From: Clitopilus passeckerianus
Taxonomy: Eukaryota > Basidiomycota > Agaricomycetes > Agaricales > Entolomataceae
NCBI GenBank assembly: GCA_944990035.1
Contig: CALYLX010000140.1
Coordinates: forward strand, 62,001-126,000
Length of the DNA: 64,000 nt
Reading direction: 5' to 3'
Shown: piece by piece, positions 47,728 to 58,451 of the stretch
Layout: the number at the start of each line of letters is the position of its first letter
How positions within the stretch are numbered: position 1 is the stretch's first letter
Program-made: the position numbers and the translations under genes
Notes under the pieces: model-generated
Told to the model about the DNA's origin: nothing
What the model saw: only the letters and a program-made list of their open reading frames with translations
Databases searched by the model: none

Positions 47728-50368
47728 TTACAGCGTTAGTGAGGTAGTACACCTTGCAAAATATTTTGCCAACGCCAAGCGCACAAGCCTCAGGCGATCA
47801 AGCGCCTCCTTCTCAGCTCCAAGCTGCAATGAACGCATGAGCAAAGGAAGGTAGTCCCCAGCTGCACCTTGCATAGAGCCCGCAAAGACCTCATTCAGCT
47901 TCCTGAGCAATTCGCTCGCGCCACCCGACGTAAACAATAGTTCAGGCCCTACAAACAACGTCAGGGAGGATAACTGAACGTGATGGGTGGAACTGACCGT
48001 GCTGCAGGAGTTGTATCGAGTCACACAGTAGTATTGCCGTCCAAGATTTCGGAACGAGATCGTCTTGGAGCATGGAGAGGAGATCTGCGGCGGCGTCTTG
48101 ATATTCTCGGTCGAGGCAAAGTCGGTGGAAGTGGCCATAGCGAACTGCGAACAGAAGCCGATGAACAAAGATACCGTGAAGTGTGGATCGAGTATGTAGT
48201 TCCTGTATTGAAGGCGCTATGGTGGATGCGTGTTGAGCAAAGGTGGCAGGTCCTGCGGGCATCATGAGATCATGACATGCGAAGGAAGAACGAGGGAGCA
48301 GTGCTACCATTTTGGATATATTCATTAAGAACGTAGTCAACGATTCGACCCATGCCGGGCCAATCCTCAGCAGAGATACAGTAAGCAACTGCCAAACCAT
48401 ATTCTTGATATGCGATGAGCTCTTGGGAGGCTATCTATTGTTGCGTCAGAAGTCACGGCGGTGTCAGCGAATGGACGGTCCATACCCGACAAATTGTCCG
48501 CCGCACAGGTTCGCGCTCATGCTGCAGACAAGTTTGGTTGACATCCTTCAGCACTCCAATCACCCCTCCTGCCCTGTTCGGTGCCATCTGCTCATGTAAG
48601 CGGAGGGGGACACGGAGAAGAATTTCGTCTGCGCGTTGCTTTCCAATCTCTCCACACGAGTACATGTAATCCACAGTGATTCTCCAGAGAGCAGGATCAG
48701 AGTGGAGATAGTCAGCATAGCTCAAGACGTAACTGTCGCGAAGGGTCAGCTCGGTCCTGGGAGAAATTTTGTGAGTCAAGTTTTCAGCAGAATAGAGTAG
48801 GTACCTACTCCAGATCAGCTTCAACCTCAACGAGAGAAAGTGGGGCCATCATGTCAGCGAGGTGAGCAGCCATCCAGGGATCTAGCTTATGAGCATGCTC
48901 CAGGACTTCCTCGAAGGAGCCTAAAAATAATCCAACGTGTACAAGATCTTCCAGGTGGGTGGGGTCCGGCGGCAATTCGTCGATAGACTCCGCCACAATA
49001 TCACTTGAGGCAAATCAGCGTTAGGGCGATGAGCAGAATATGGGAAACCAACGCTAAATCCTGTCTCCGAAGTCTGGAGTCCACAAAGATCCCCCATGCT
49101 ACACATATCTCCTTCCAGTCTGCGCCAAGTTCAGAGCAAACGCGCTTCAGGACATCCGCGCGACCTTCCATAATTCCCACTATGTCACTGAGCCTATCCC
49201 ACCAATTCTCAAATTCGTCGAATCTCGAATCCTCGGGAACACGCTCCATCTGTATTCTGAGCGCCTTGACCTTGTCGTGCCACCTCCTATACGAATGTGC
49301 AAAATCGCGCTCTGCGTGGAAGTTTTGTAGCCGAGGTTGGCTTTCTATCAAGGGAGCCAAGGCTTCGGTGATATCTCGCAAGTCTTCGGAGGGGTGCTTA
49401 TCCAGAACGTTGAGTAAGAACAGCGTTGATTTCTGGAGGCCTCGAATAGTTGACCTACAACAGAAATATACATGAGTATATGTCACGAATAATGAAGCAG
49501 TATCGTGTTTACCTCGTCAGGTACGGCCAGAAAGATTCGTCCTCCCAAGGTTGCTCCAGTGAGCTCAGATGCTCTCCTTCTTCCGTTGATGGTTCAATAA
49601 AATGGGTATTAAGCCATTCCATGAGGTCATCTCCAACAGGGGCACTCTCATACCCAGGTTCTGGAAGGTAGAGCACAACAAAGAGGGAGAAGCAAGTATA
49701 GAGACTTCTGTAGTGATCACTGCTGTATTGCATCTCCTCTTCAGGTCGATTGATGGGTTGCTAGTCGTGGTTTAGCTGAGGATTTGGATTATTGAGAAGA
49801 TGACGTACAGACGCGTGAATCCAGCACTCTTTTATGAAATTCACATAGTCGATACCTAGCTTCCGTACCATGGCTAGTGTTTGCTCGCTCTGAATCCTGT
49901 CCCCCAAGAATGCTCGTCAGTTGAATATTTTGACACCCGACTGGAAGATTACCATTCGGGGCCTTCCTTTTGGGCTGCCTTGAGGAGATTTTGAAACGCA
50001 GCGAAGATTATGAGAGTATCTGTGATGAACTGCAGAATTCATGAGTGAATATTTCTAGGCCACGAGGATATATTCACCAAACGCCGCTCGGAAGACGGGA
50101 CTTGATCGCTATGGGCGAAGTAGACGTTCGTTTCTTCACCAGTGGCCGACTTCGACGTGCTTTCAGCAAGTTTCTAGCACGTTTACATAAGTTCCTATGA
50201 CTCGAACCCTCACAGTTAAAGCGAACGCACCGTACTCGTAACTGAAATGCCTATTGTGTCATTCAAAGGCGACCAAGAGGCAAACAATGCCTGCCCAACT
50301 TCCAACAGTTCGCTACTCTTGCCTTCTCCAACAAGTGGTGGCACCAGATTGAGATGCAGAGAGCCCAT
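47728..50368 (-). CDS. NUP85: nucleoporin Nup85 of the Y-complex
   Basis: Scaffold component of the nuclear pore Y-complex, binding Seh1 and Nup145C. ATG 50366-50368 starts MGSLHLNLVPPLVGEG, which fits the family start. Helical-repeat blocks follow over many small exons: FENWWDRLSDIVGIMEGRAD, LGADWKEICVAWGIFVDSRL, DLVHVGLFLGSFEEVLEHAH, then the diagnostic RDSYVLSYADYLHSDPALWR and CGEIGKQRADEILLRVPL. The C-terminal part has FVHRLLFAVRYGHFHRLCLD, PKSWTAILLCDSIQLLQ and LDRLRLVRLALAKYFARC. Stop TAA 47728-47730. Many exon joins were read by eye only. Confidence 0.82.
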
Positions 50369-51224
50369 AGTTCGTCGTAGGTATGCTCGCGTATGAAACT
50401 TGAAGATTGCTGGCCTGAACGTTGATCAACCTGGCTTGGGAAGATGTTTGTTGGGCATCTCGCGTTGTTTGGTTCAAGGGACATCGGTAAATAAATGTGA
50501 GTGGAGGCAGCATTCGGCACCCAAGACAGTTGGCACTTCGTTTCCTGATACGAGCACTTGAACTATTGTTTTTCTCTCTAAAGGAAACTCTTAGAACAAT
50601 CTTCCACTAGGCCCGAGGGCATGCGATGCAACCATCTTGAAAATATCGGTGTTGGCTCATGCATGGCATCCTCCGCCGTCGTTATCTGCCGCCAGAACTC
50701 TCAACCGGATAGACTCCTCCATTGAGAATACGGAAACCCCCTTTGGCAACTATGGAGGTCCTCTGAACTTTTCCCCTTTTGGTCCTATGAGCTTCGCGTG
50801 CATGTTAGCGGCCCCACAACGGACTCTTCCGCCTTCTCTAGTACTTATCTTGATTCCAAGGCCATGTGTAGCCCAATTTTAAGGCATCATTTGCCTTCAT
50901 GACTGACTCGAGAGTGGATGAGTCGATGGAGATGCAAGGATCATGACAGAAACTGGCGCCAGCTAGCTGAAGGGCAAACTTGGGCCACTGTCCAGTGTCG
51001 ACTCCTATTCACAGGGAGCAGGCCAACGTTTGTTGTCCCAAAGTTTGCTTTAAAAATGCAGATAATAACTCCAAATTTGATTAAGATTTATATAATTTTT
51101 AAAAAATGTTTGTAAAATGACAGATCTTACTGCAAATGGTAAGGAAATGATAAATCTGAAGCGTTAAGTAAGCATATTTCAAAGTCAAAAATGGCAATAT
51201 AATGGATGACTATCCGTAGGGTCG
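50369..51224. other. gene-poor region
   Basis: AT-rich near 51040-51130. No supported gene. Confidence 0.4.
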
Positions 51225-51512
51225 AGCTGGTCAGACTCAGATTCCAGACTATAAGCGAGTGATGGCGGTGTCTGAATGGTTGGGTTTGACTTTAGTGGTG
51301 CCATCCGTAGAAAGTAGGGAGGAGCTGGTTAGATTTGTCGGCTGCAACGGATGGAATGACATTCGATCGAAATTGACTCCTTTTGTGAACCGTGTATCAC
51401 AAAATGCTCCATGAACTAACCATAAACGGATCTAGAATCTAGCAAAAGTCAGAATCCAGTCTGGAAGACTCGGAGAGGCCCTCCTTCCAGATTTCGAGTC
51501 TGACCAGCTAAC
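51224..51512. repeat. candidate MITE with terminal inverted repeats
   Basis: AGCTGGTCAGACTC at about 51226-51239 is repeated in inverse orientation at about 51496-51509, giving a 285-bp unit without coding capacity. The inner sequence contains further partial copies (AGCTGGTTAGATT near 51325). Target-site duplication was not clear. Confidence 0.4.
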
Positions 51513-51888
51513 TTTTGCTCCAACTCTCAGGGTTCCACACAAGCGATGTCTCCGGGCAGTTCGGCATCCCTCGCTTCATCTGGTCCAGAAAGTAGTCTGA
51601 CCAGAATGGCCCTGCGGATAGTTCCACAACATTTTTGGACGCAACAGATGTTTCCCTGTGATTCCACGCCATCCTTCTTTCGGTCAATTGATGGGTGGCC
51701 TTAATGAAACTCGAAATCAGGGGAGATCGAAATCCACTGCCTGCACGGCTCCGCCTATACAAGGTTTTGGGAGGTTGCCAAGTTGAGTGGAATGGATTGT
51801 TCACTAAAGTATTAGACATTGTACACTGGAGTTCATGAACCTTTAGGCGACTGATCGAAGTTAATAGACATGCTTTTTTCGACATCTG
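51508..51888 (-). CDS. hypothetical protein, weak support
   Basis: A single frame from an ATG at about 51886 (MSKKACLLTSI) runs to 51508 and contains ATHQLTERRMAWNHRET and LSAGPFWSDYFLDQMKRGMP, which look protein-like. No family, no introns, and the 3' end overlaps the edge of the candidate MITE. It may be a gene fragment. Confidence 0.3.
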   Translation of the reverse strand, partial: QMSKKACLLTSISRLKVHELQCTMSNTLVNNPFHSTWQPPKTLYRRSRAGSGFRSPLISSFIKATHQLTERRMAWNHRETSVASKNVVELSAGPFWSDYFLDQMKRGMPNCPETSLVWNPESWSKS

Positions 51889-51889
51889 T

Positions 51890-53118
51890 CCACAGCAATG
51901 CACAAAAGTTGGATCCAGTGAACTAACTCAGCGTGAGCATGCCGAGCCATAATGCAGATAGCACTTATGCCAAGGGCCGCGGGCCTCGAGTTGACGACAG
52001 CATGGATCTGTCACGCTCGGAATGACTCACAACATTCTAATTTCCTGGTGTATTCGGGCCACCTCTAACGGATGTGATCTTGGGTCAATAAATCGAATTT
52101 ATCAAAAGTTAAGGCAAGGAGGGAAATTTGCGCCCTTCAGTCAGAGTCCAGTCATCCTTTCAACGTCTGGGGATAACACTCCATCTCGGAGGTTTCTTGC
52201 TCCGCCCTTGAGCCGACGGTACATGGCAGACAAGATGGTATTGCACAAATGCGGCAACATATCCTATCCCTCAACCGGTTCGTCGTAAAAGGCTGCGCAG
52301 CACACTCAGTGGAATTTGGAGAGACGACCACGATCCCACGAAAAGTTGTGTACTTATAGCTACTCCCGGGCAGCACGAGACCCAACGTGGGAAGAGGACT
52401 ATGTATATGTGCCAATAGGTCGATGCTCTGAATGTCGTTATAAAAGATATTGGGACTGCGCCCTACGGTTCAGTCAGTCTGACAATTGCTATCGACAAGT
52501 AGGATGTGGTTGTCTAATTATCGACTTGCATTTTATAATCAAGCCAATCGGTATGGATAAGTGTTGATGTTTCTCCTGGTATCGGAGGGCTACCATTCCG
52601 GGTCTTCGAAGACCGAGCAGGCTAGATCCATTTCACAGCGAACAGATTCTAATTCTCGAAGAGCTTCATTACTCCAGCGTTCCCGGCTAGACAAAGTGAA
52701 CTTATCCCATACTGTGAGCCTTAATGCTGGAGAGGCCGGAGGTGCACTCGGAGCGGTAGCAAGGCTCAACGAAGGTCGACTCGACGGTGATATAGCAAGG
52801 TGTGGACTACGAACAAGCGAGATACGGAAATATAGTACGCGGTCACGTGAGTTGGAGTAGGCGGGGATGCTGCCTACTCCAATGCGTCCAGAACTCGTCG
52901 TGGCTGTGGATCAAAGCCAATTCCGAGTCCAAGGGAGTAAGGCAAAAGACGAGTTCTGGAAGAATGCTGCATGTCCCGGGCGGTCATTCTTGATATTGAA
53001 AGCTCGGTGGCAAGGTCAGTCGTAGTAGTTGCCTACTTTAGCCTTGGTAAAAGTGGGAGAATGGTGTCAAAAATATATTCTACCGCCTCCGAGTCCTGAT
53101 TGCTTAGGAGGGGACAGT
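51890..53118. other. gene-poor region with hairpins
   Basis: No supported gene. Apart from the inverted repeats listed separately at 52852-52960, I see nothing distinct. Confidence 0.4.
52852..52960. repeat. two adjacent perfect inverted repeats
   Basis: TTGGAGTAGGC (52852-52862) pairs with GCCTACTCCAA (52872-52882) around a 9-nt loop. Five bases later TCCAGAACTCGTC (52887-52899) pairs with GACGAGTTCTGGA (52948-52960) around a 48-nt loop. Both stems are perfect. They could form two hairpins in RNA or DNA. Confidence 0.6.
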
Positions 53119-54420
53119 CTAGAATGGTGAAATCCTCGAGTGTTTGGGGCGGTGAGGAATGATAGAAGCTCGCGCCTCGTTAGAGTCAGTTAGATCATTG
53201 AATTTCTGAAAATGTATGCTCTTGAGAGTGGGAGATGTGAAGGACATCAATGTCGAACCAAGAAGCGTGCCTCCTCGCAACAATAATTCTTTCAAATGGG
53301 GGAATTTCGGTCTCGAGTTTTGATCTGTGGACGCGGTTTCGTCAAAAGCCGGTACGGAGTTGTGTACTCTGTAAACCCAAATGTTAGAACTTACAAAGAA
53401 TGGATAATAAATAATGTCTCCTAGCTTCGGGGGTCTCCACCAATTGGTACACTGGAATAGGTGAAGTCTTTCCCAGACGCTAGTCAAGGTTTCTATTTCT
53501 TCCAGCGTCATGGATATCTCCCCTTCACAGTCGTTTTAAACGAAAGTCTGAACACCAAGGGGCTTGCGCGCGATTTGAAGGAGTTCTCGAATGACGTCGG
53601 CGGTTGCCCCTTGACGGCAATCAAGGGTGACCCAAGTCAAAATATCGCTGTACTTAAATAGTGAGCAGAACAGTTTCCATTCATGGAACAGACAGTCTCT
53701 CCATGCGTTCATACCTCTTATAATACGACCGCGTTCAGGATGGATCTCTAAACATCGAAGGACGTTTGCCAAGGAAGGGAAACCCGGACCCAACATTATG
53801 GCTCCGGTACCGAGCACACTAAAGAACGAGTCGTGTGCAGTGATCCAGGATTTCCGGGCCAGTCCGAAATGCAATAGGTCGATTCGCCAGGTTGCCCACA
53901 AGTCATCCGGGTTGACGATATTGGAAGATATCACTTGGACGATGTGTATAGGTAAATCTGGTCCTGAGGTTTTGCGGGAAGTTGGGAGAATCTGAATGTT
54001 CCAGGAACTAAACGCCCGGGTCGGGCGGGGACGAGGGTTAAGATGGGAAAGAAATGGATGGAAGGAGATGACTGAAGAGCTCGTGAAATATGAGGCGGGA
54101 AGAAGAGAAGCACAGTTGTACAGAATGCGGTACTAGCTATCCCTTATTTTCTGTTGATCGGCCACGCGGAATGCAATTACAAGCTCAGAAGGATTCCCAG
54201 CCAGTTCATCTTCATATATATGCACTGAGATTTTAGTTGAGTTATGGTGTGCATGGAGCCATTCAGAAATTCGAACTTGACATAGATTTATAGTTCCGAC
54301 TTTCCTGGTATCTCTAGATCTCTCGGCGCAAGTAGCCATCCCACTCCTGGGTATCTGGATACGGTCGGATATGATTCGACTGCATTTCGGTGGATCCTGG
54401 GTGCTTGATGGCAGGTACAC
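53119..54420 (-). pseudogene. intronless F-box/LRR-like gene with two in-frame stops
   Basis: One minus frame runs for 434 codons, interrupted only by TAG at 54133-54135 and TAA at 53536-53538. The frame is the same on both sides of each stop, so no indel is needed. Texture is continuous: SELVIAFRVADQQKIRDS, stop, YRILYNCASLLPAS, later WRIDLLHFGLARKSW, GLARKSWITAHDSF and FPHLKELLLRGGTLLGSTLM. This resembles the F-box plus irregular LRR proteins common in mushrooms, though no clear F-box is left at the N-terminus. Both stops could come from Gln codons by a C-to-T change. Final stop at 53119-53121; true 5' end unknown. Confidence 0.5.
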
Positions 54421-55239
54421 ATACCAAGCTTTCAGTGTATTCTAATTCCCCCTGATCCTTGGATAGCAGAAGCAAGCAGAAGCAACCTTACCCCGGAGAA
54501 GTGGCGCCTGAGAACAGATTGATTGTGACATGGGCACCGATTGTGGGACGCTCCCAATCGTCCCTAACGCCTGGATCCGTCTGACAATGTGTAGTTGTTG
54601 TCGAAACCCATGCGGTTACCTGAAGGCCCGAATTTTGACATTTCGACAGGTTTGAACCTGTTTAAACTCTGGCGCAGTCGCATGGGCAATCGTTTGTTGC
54701 TAGCTATTTGGAGGAGCGTCCGGAGACAAATAAAAACACTCCGCAACTTCATCCTCCAATATCTTCGCTCTTCGGGATCGCAAGACAGTCATCATAAGCC
54801 TTCTGCGAGAAGCTTAAACCCTGGACCTCCGACGTGGCATAATCAAGGGCTATGAAGCAATCAGGCGGTGAAATTCTTGGAAAATTCGACGAAATTTTAC
54901 GTTCAGAACGACTGCTCCGAGTCTGCTCGAATATCCTAGTGGTATCCAGGGGTTGTTTCTCTCACTCAGGAATGCTTCGGGAGAATACATTGTTGTTAAA
55001 CATCGCATGCTCCACGCTTGACGAACAGCAAGGGTCTTTTGAACCATCCATGCTACCTTCGACTTCTCACTCATCAAGCAGGGCTCTTCATTGTTTGACA
55101 AACCTTCCAGTAATATTTGACTCTACAGGCTTCATTATGGACTTAAACCGATACGGATACAGACCAAAACTGCCTCTGGTTTTTTTTTTTTTTTTTGAAC
55201 TGCTTAGCTTGCACCCCCATCGAAGGGTATCTAGCCGCC
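54421..55239. other. region with uncertain exons
   Basis: On the minus strand an exon-like piece reading DDWERPTIGAHVTINLFSG (near 54480-54570) has a GTAAGG donor. A piece at 54564-54752 contains SKFGPSGNRMGFDNNYTLSD. These may be 5' exons of the pseudogene downstream or a separate relic; I could not join them. A T run of 16 lies near 55181-55196. Confidence 0.3.
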
Positions 55240-55712
55240 CACAGCGTGGCCTTCTCATGTGCTGCACTAAACCACTCGAAACGTCGTCGAACGTTGAACC
55301 TGTCATTCCTTGGCTTCGCCTCACAGCTTCTTTGGAGCTATCCTTGTTTCTAGCCTCCTTCATCACACTGGCAGTTGTTGGACCCTGTTTTCACGGGAAA
55401 ATAGCTGCTCGTTATTAGAAAAAGTGCCCCCAAACACTCCGGTTGAACCATGATTGCATGACAGCTTTCATAACTATCCTCTCTTCCGAGCCCCTAGCAC
55501 ATCGGACCCTAGAGTTTTTATAGCTTCTCGATCGTTCCATCTTACGTACCATCGTCTCTTCGGATCCATGTGCCAGACTGGATCAACACCTGACCCAGGC
55601 TAAACGTTCGTTTATGGCCTTTTATTCCGAGGGAGCGGGCCAGGCGCAGCCATTTTCTGACTGCGCTTACTTGTAATTTTCAGTCCCCACGAGCTTCTCA
55701 ACGCCCAATATC
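55240..55712. repeat. 5' flank shared, in inverse orientation, with 62885-63340
   Basis: The stretch around 55281-55400 resembles the reverse complement of about 63160-63323: both contain TCGTCGAAC-TTGAACC and CAGCTTCTT-GG-GCTAT with scattered changes. It is the upstream part of an inverted duplication that also includes the secreted-protein genes. A shared CTTCG-ATCCATGTG-CAG stretch nearer the ATG supports this. Confidence 0.5.
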
Positions 55713-56345
55713 ATGTTCTCATCCATAAAGTCAACTCTCCTCCTCGCTCTCGCTGCTAGCACATTCATCGGGGCCACTCCAATTCCCGAACTCGAAGAAC
55801 GAGCCAGCCGTGTCATCCTAGGCTGGAAAGGCCTCCAATCCGGCGATCACATCCAGCTCATCGTGAGCGGTGGCGGTGAGCTTGGTCGAGTTTTCTACAT
55901 CGCTGACGTACGTTACCCTTCTCGTTGTAACAACCTATCTTCAAACTGAGTCTTCACCCCTTATCCACAGAGCACTGACCTCGCACAACAATTCGCCATC
56001 ACCGGCACGCACGTCTGTCAAATCACCGCAGACGCCAGCGCCTGGTCTTCCATCCCCAAAACATGGGTTACTCAAGCCGAGATCCATGCTAACCCAGGGA
56101 TCAAGATGGACAAGCTCTACCCAGGAGCAGTGCTTTTCGCATCGCACACTGCGGCGGGGTTGCCTCCCACTCAGGATCGGAGCCCATGGCAGATGGGAAT
56201 TAGGCAGGCTGGGTTGACGAGGTTGGATGTCAGGGGCGATTGTTATAAGAAGACGGACACGAAAGTTCGGCATGGGTTGAAGTTGGACTATGCGGCGCTG
56301 ACTGGTATTTGGCATGTTCAGGGAAAGCCCGAGCGTGGTCCTTGA
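55713..56345 (+). CDS. small secreted protein, intact copy A
   Basis: No family recognised. ATG 55713-55715 starts a signal peptide (STLLLALAASTFIGATPIPE). The mature part has ASRVILGWKGLQSGDHIQ and SGGGELGRVFYIAD; an intron (about 55908-55970, GTACGT to ACAG) then leads to STDLAQQFAITGTHVCQI, KMDKLYPGAVLFASHTAA, SPWQMGIRQAGLTRL and LKLDYAALTGIWHVQG, ending ERGP at TGA 56343-56345. About 190 residues, two cysteines, no membrane segment. A diverged, broken copy lies at 62292-62884 in the opposite orientation. It could be an effector-like or wall protein; no function is claimed. Confidence 0.8.
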
Positions 56346-56605
56346 GTCGGACGTTGTGATCCTTTTATTCCGTTCGGCAAGTTGTAGACTCTTGGGCAAT
56401 TTCAGACAATGCAATGTCTTTTTTGTCGTGACGAAGAAATAAAACATCCCGTCGGTATCTTCTCATTTCATCCGGTAGTGTATCAACAATAAAGCAGAAT
56501 CGTGATACCTACTATTTTTCCAATGAAACAAGAAGTATTTTGGAGTAAGTATGTATGTACAGGAATCCGACAATATTCACCTCCACGACCTATATCCTCC
56601 TCCCC

Positions 56606-58099
56606 TCAAACCCTAGTCTGATAAACATCCTTAGGCTCAACCCCATGCTCGCCCTTCCTAATATTCGCCTGTGCCCACTTCTTGATCCTAATACTCTCAA
56701 TCGCAATAAACCCAGTCGTATCGGTCGGCTCGAACCCGCCCAGCTCGTCCATCGAGGACTGTTGTTCGTCGTAGAGGCCCTGTGTGACGGTGTTAGTTTA
56801 CAATCTTTTTTGGATGGGGGAGAATGAGAACGCACCTCATCCGACTCCCGTCCCTCGATCACCACATTCCCCTTGTAGAGCTTGACGCGTACACGTCCAT
56901 TGACCGTACGTTGACTCGCCGGAATAGCACTCATAACAAACTCCCTCTCCGGCGTGAAGAAATGCCCATTGTACAAAATCCTGCTCAACTCAACAGTCAC
57001 AAACTGATCCCTCAAGCTCCTCACATTCCTATCCAACGTAAGTCCTTCCAAATCCACATGTGCGGCACGCAGGATAGTAGCTCCCGGTGATTCGTAACAC
57101 CCACGGGACTTGACACCAATAAACCGATTCTCGACGATATCAATCCGCCCAATCCCATGCTTCCGGGCGAGAGAGTTGAGGGTGAGGAATATCTCCACCG
57201 GGTCGGTGACTTCTTTGTTCCCCGCATCGGACAGAACGAGCTTCGTAGGAACCCCCTTGACGAATTCGATCGAAATGCGTTCGGGGGATTGCGGTGCGTC
57301 TTCAGGTGCGACGGTCAACTTCCACATGTCAGCGGGGGGAGTGGTGTTGGGGTCTTCCAGGATTCCGGCTTCGTAGGAGATGTGGAACATGTTCTCGTCT
57401 GTAGACCATGGTTTGGCTTTGGTTTGTGCCACAGGAATACCTTTCTGATCGGCGTACTCCAAGAGAGCCTGTCGTCCAGCGAAACGTTGGTAGAACTCCG
57501 GCAACCTCCACGGCGCAACGACCTTAATATCCGGCTTCAACCCATAAAACGCCAACTCGAACCGAACCTGGTCGTTCCCCTTCCCGGTGCAGCCGTGGCT
57601 GACGTAGTCGCAGCCTTCGGCGTCAGCGATGGCGATCATACCGCGGGCGATGACGGGCCGCGCGAGGGAGGTGCCGAGGAGGTAGACGGATTCGTAGATG
57701 CAGTTGGCTTGGATGGCGGGGTAGATGAGGTCTCGCACGAATTCGGCTTTGAGGTCGGCGAGGAAGAATTTTTTGGCGCCGACGGCGTAGGCTTTTTTTT
57801 CGGCGGCGGCGAAGTCCTAGAGGTGGGTGGTTGTGAGCATCCGGATAAGAACGGGGAGGAGAATGAGTAAAGAGGAGGGGAGATGGGAGGGATGATGTAA
57901 TGGATAAACTAACCTCTTCTTGACCGACGTCAGCCATGTAGGCATAGACTTCATATCCTTGCTCGATGAGCCATGCGAGAATGCAAGAAGTGTCTAATGC
58001 ACGATCAGTCGTCGCTTGTGATGATCAGCACATCTGCAACTCACCGAGACCACCAGAGTAAGCGAGGAGAACACGGCCCTTGCCAGATTTCTCAGCCAT
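56606..58099 (-). CDS. ARG1: argininosuccinate synthase
   Basis: Cytosolic arginine biosynthesis: joins citrulline and aspartate using ATP. ATG 58097-58099 opens [20 protein letters not shown], the PP-loop ATP site, split by an intron near 57995-58045. Then [52 protein letters not shown] and the substrate-loop block [15 protein letters not shown]. Further blocks include [15 protein letters not shown] and [14 protein letters not shown]. An intron (about 56777-56835) precedes the last exon [20 protein letters not shown], stop TGA 56606-56608. Full length, all conserved blocks seen. Confidence 0.95.
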
Positions 58100-58451
58100 C
58101 GTGTATGTCAGTAGTGAGGGTAAAAGTAATTAGATGAACAGGATGGTTGAGTGATTTTATACGAAGAATCGAGTCAGGAGACAGGAAAAATTGGCGAAGA
58201 GATGGGTGAGGAAATTTCCCTAAGCGATCTGAGATCTTATCTTGTGACAGTCGTCACAGGGGTAGCTTCTTATCCGAAAGTCCGACATTAGCTAGTTGAC
58301 ACTATCACAACACGACTCGAAAGGACGGAGGACGCATGTTATTGCCACAATTGTGCTGGTAAACAACGGACAGACTGCTTGCGAGAGAACTGCTACGCTC
58401 TTTGACTTTGACGAGTAACTCGCAACGTGCCTTTAGATACTAGCACATCTC
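58100..58451. promoter_or_regulatory. divergent intergenic region between ARG1 and the RING gene
   Basis: About 350 bp with no gene. It must hold promoters for both neighbours; a specific arginine- or amino-acid-response element was not identified. Confidence 0.4.

Noticed and set aside
52022..52860. Frames of 80-100 codons in the 52-kb region
   Set aside because: No conserved texture and no plausible exon links on either strand.
54852..55418. 188-codon plus frame, including a poly-Phe run
   Set aside because: The poly-Phe comes from a 16-T run; no domain, and it crosses the duplicated flank.
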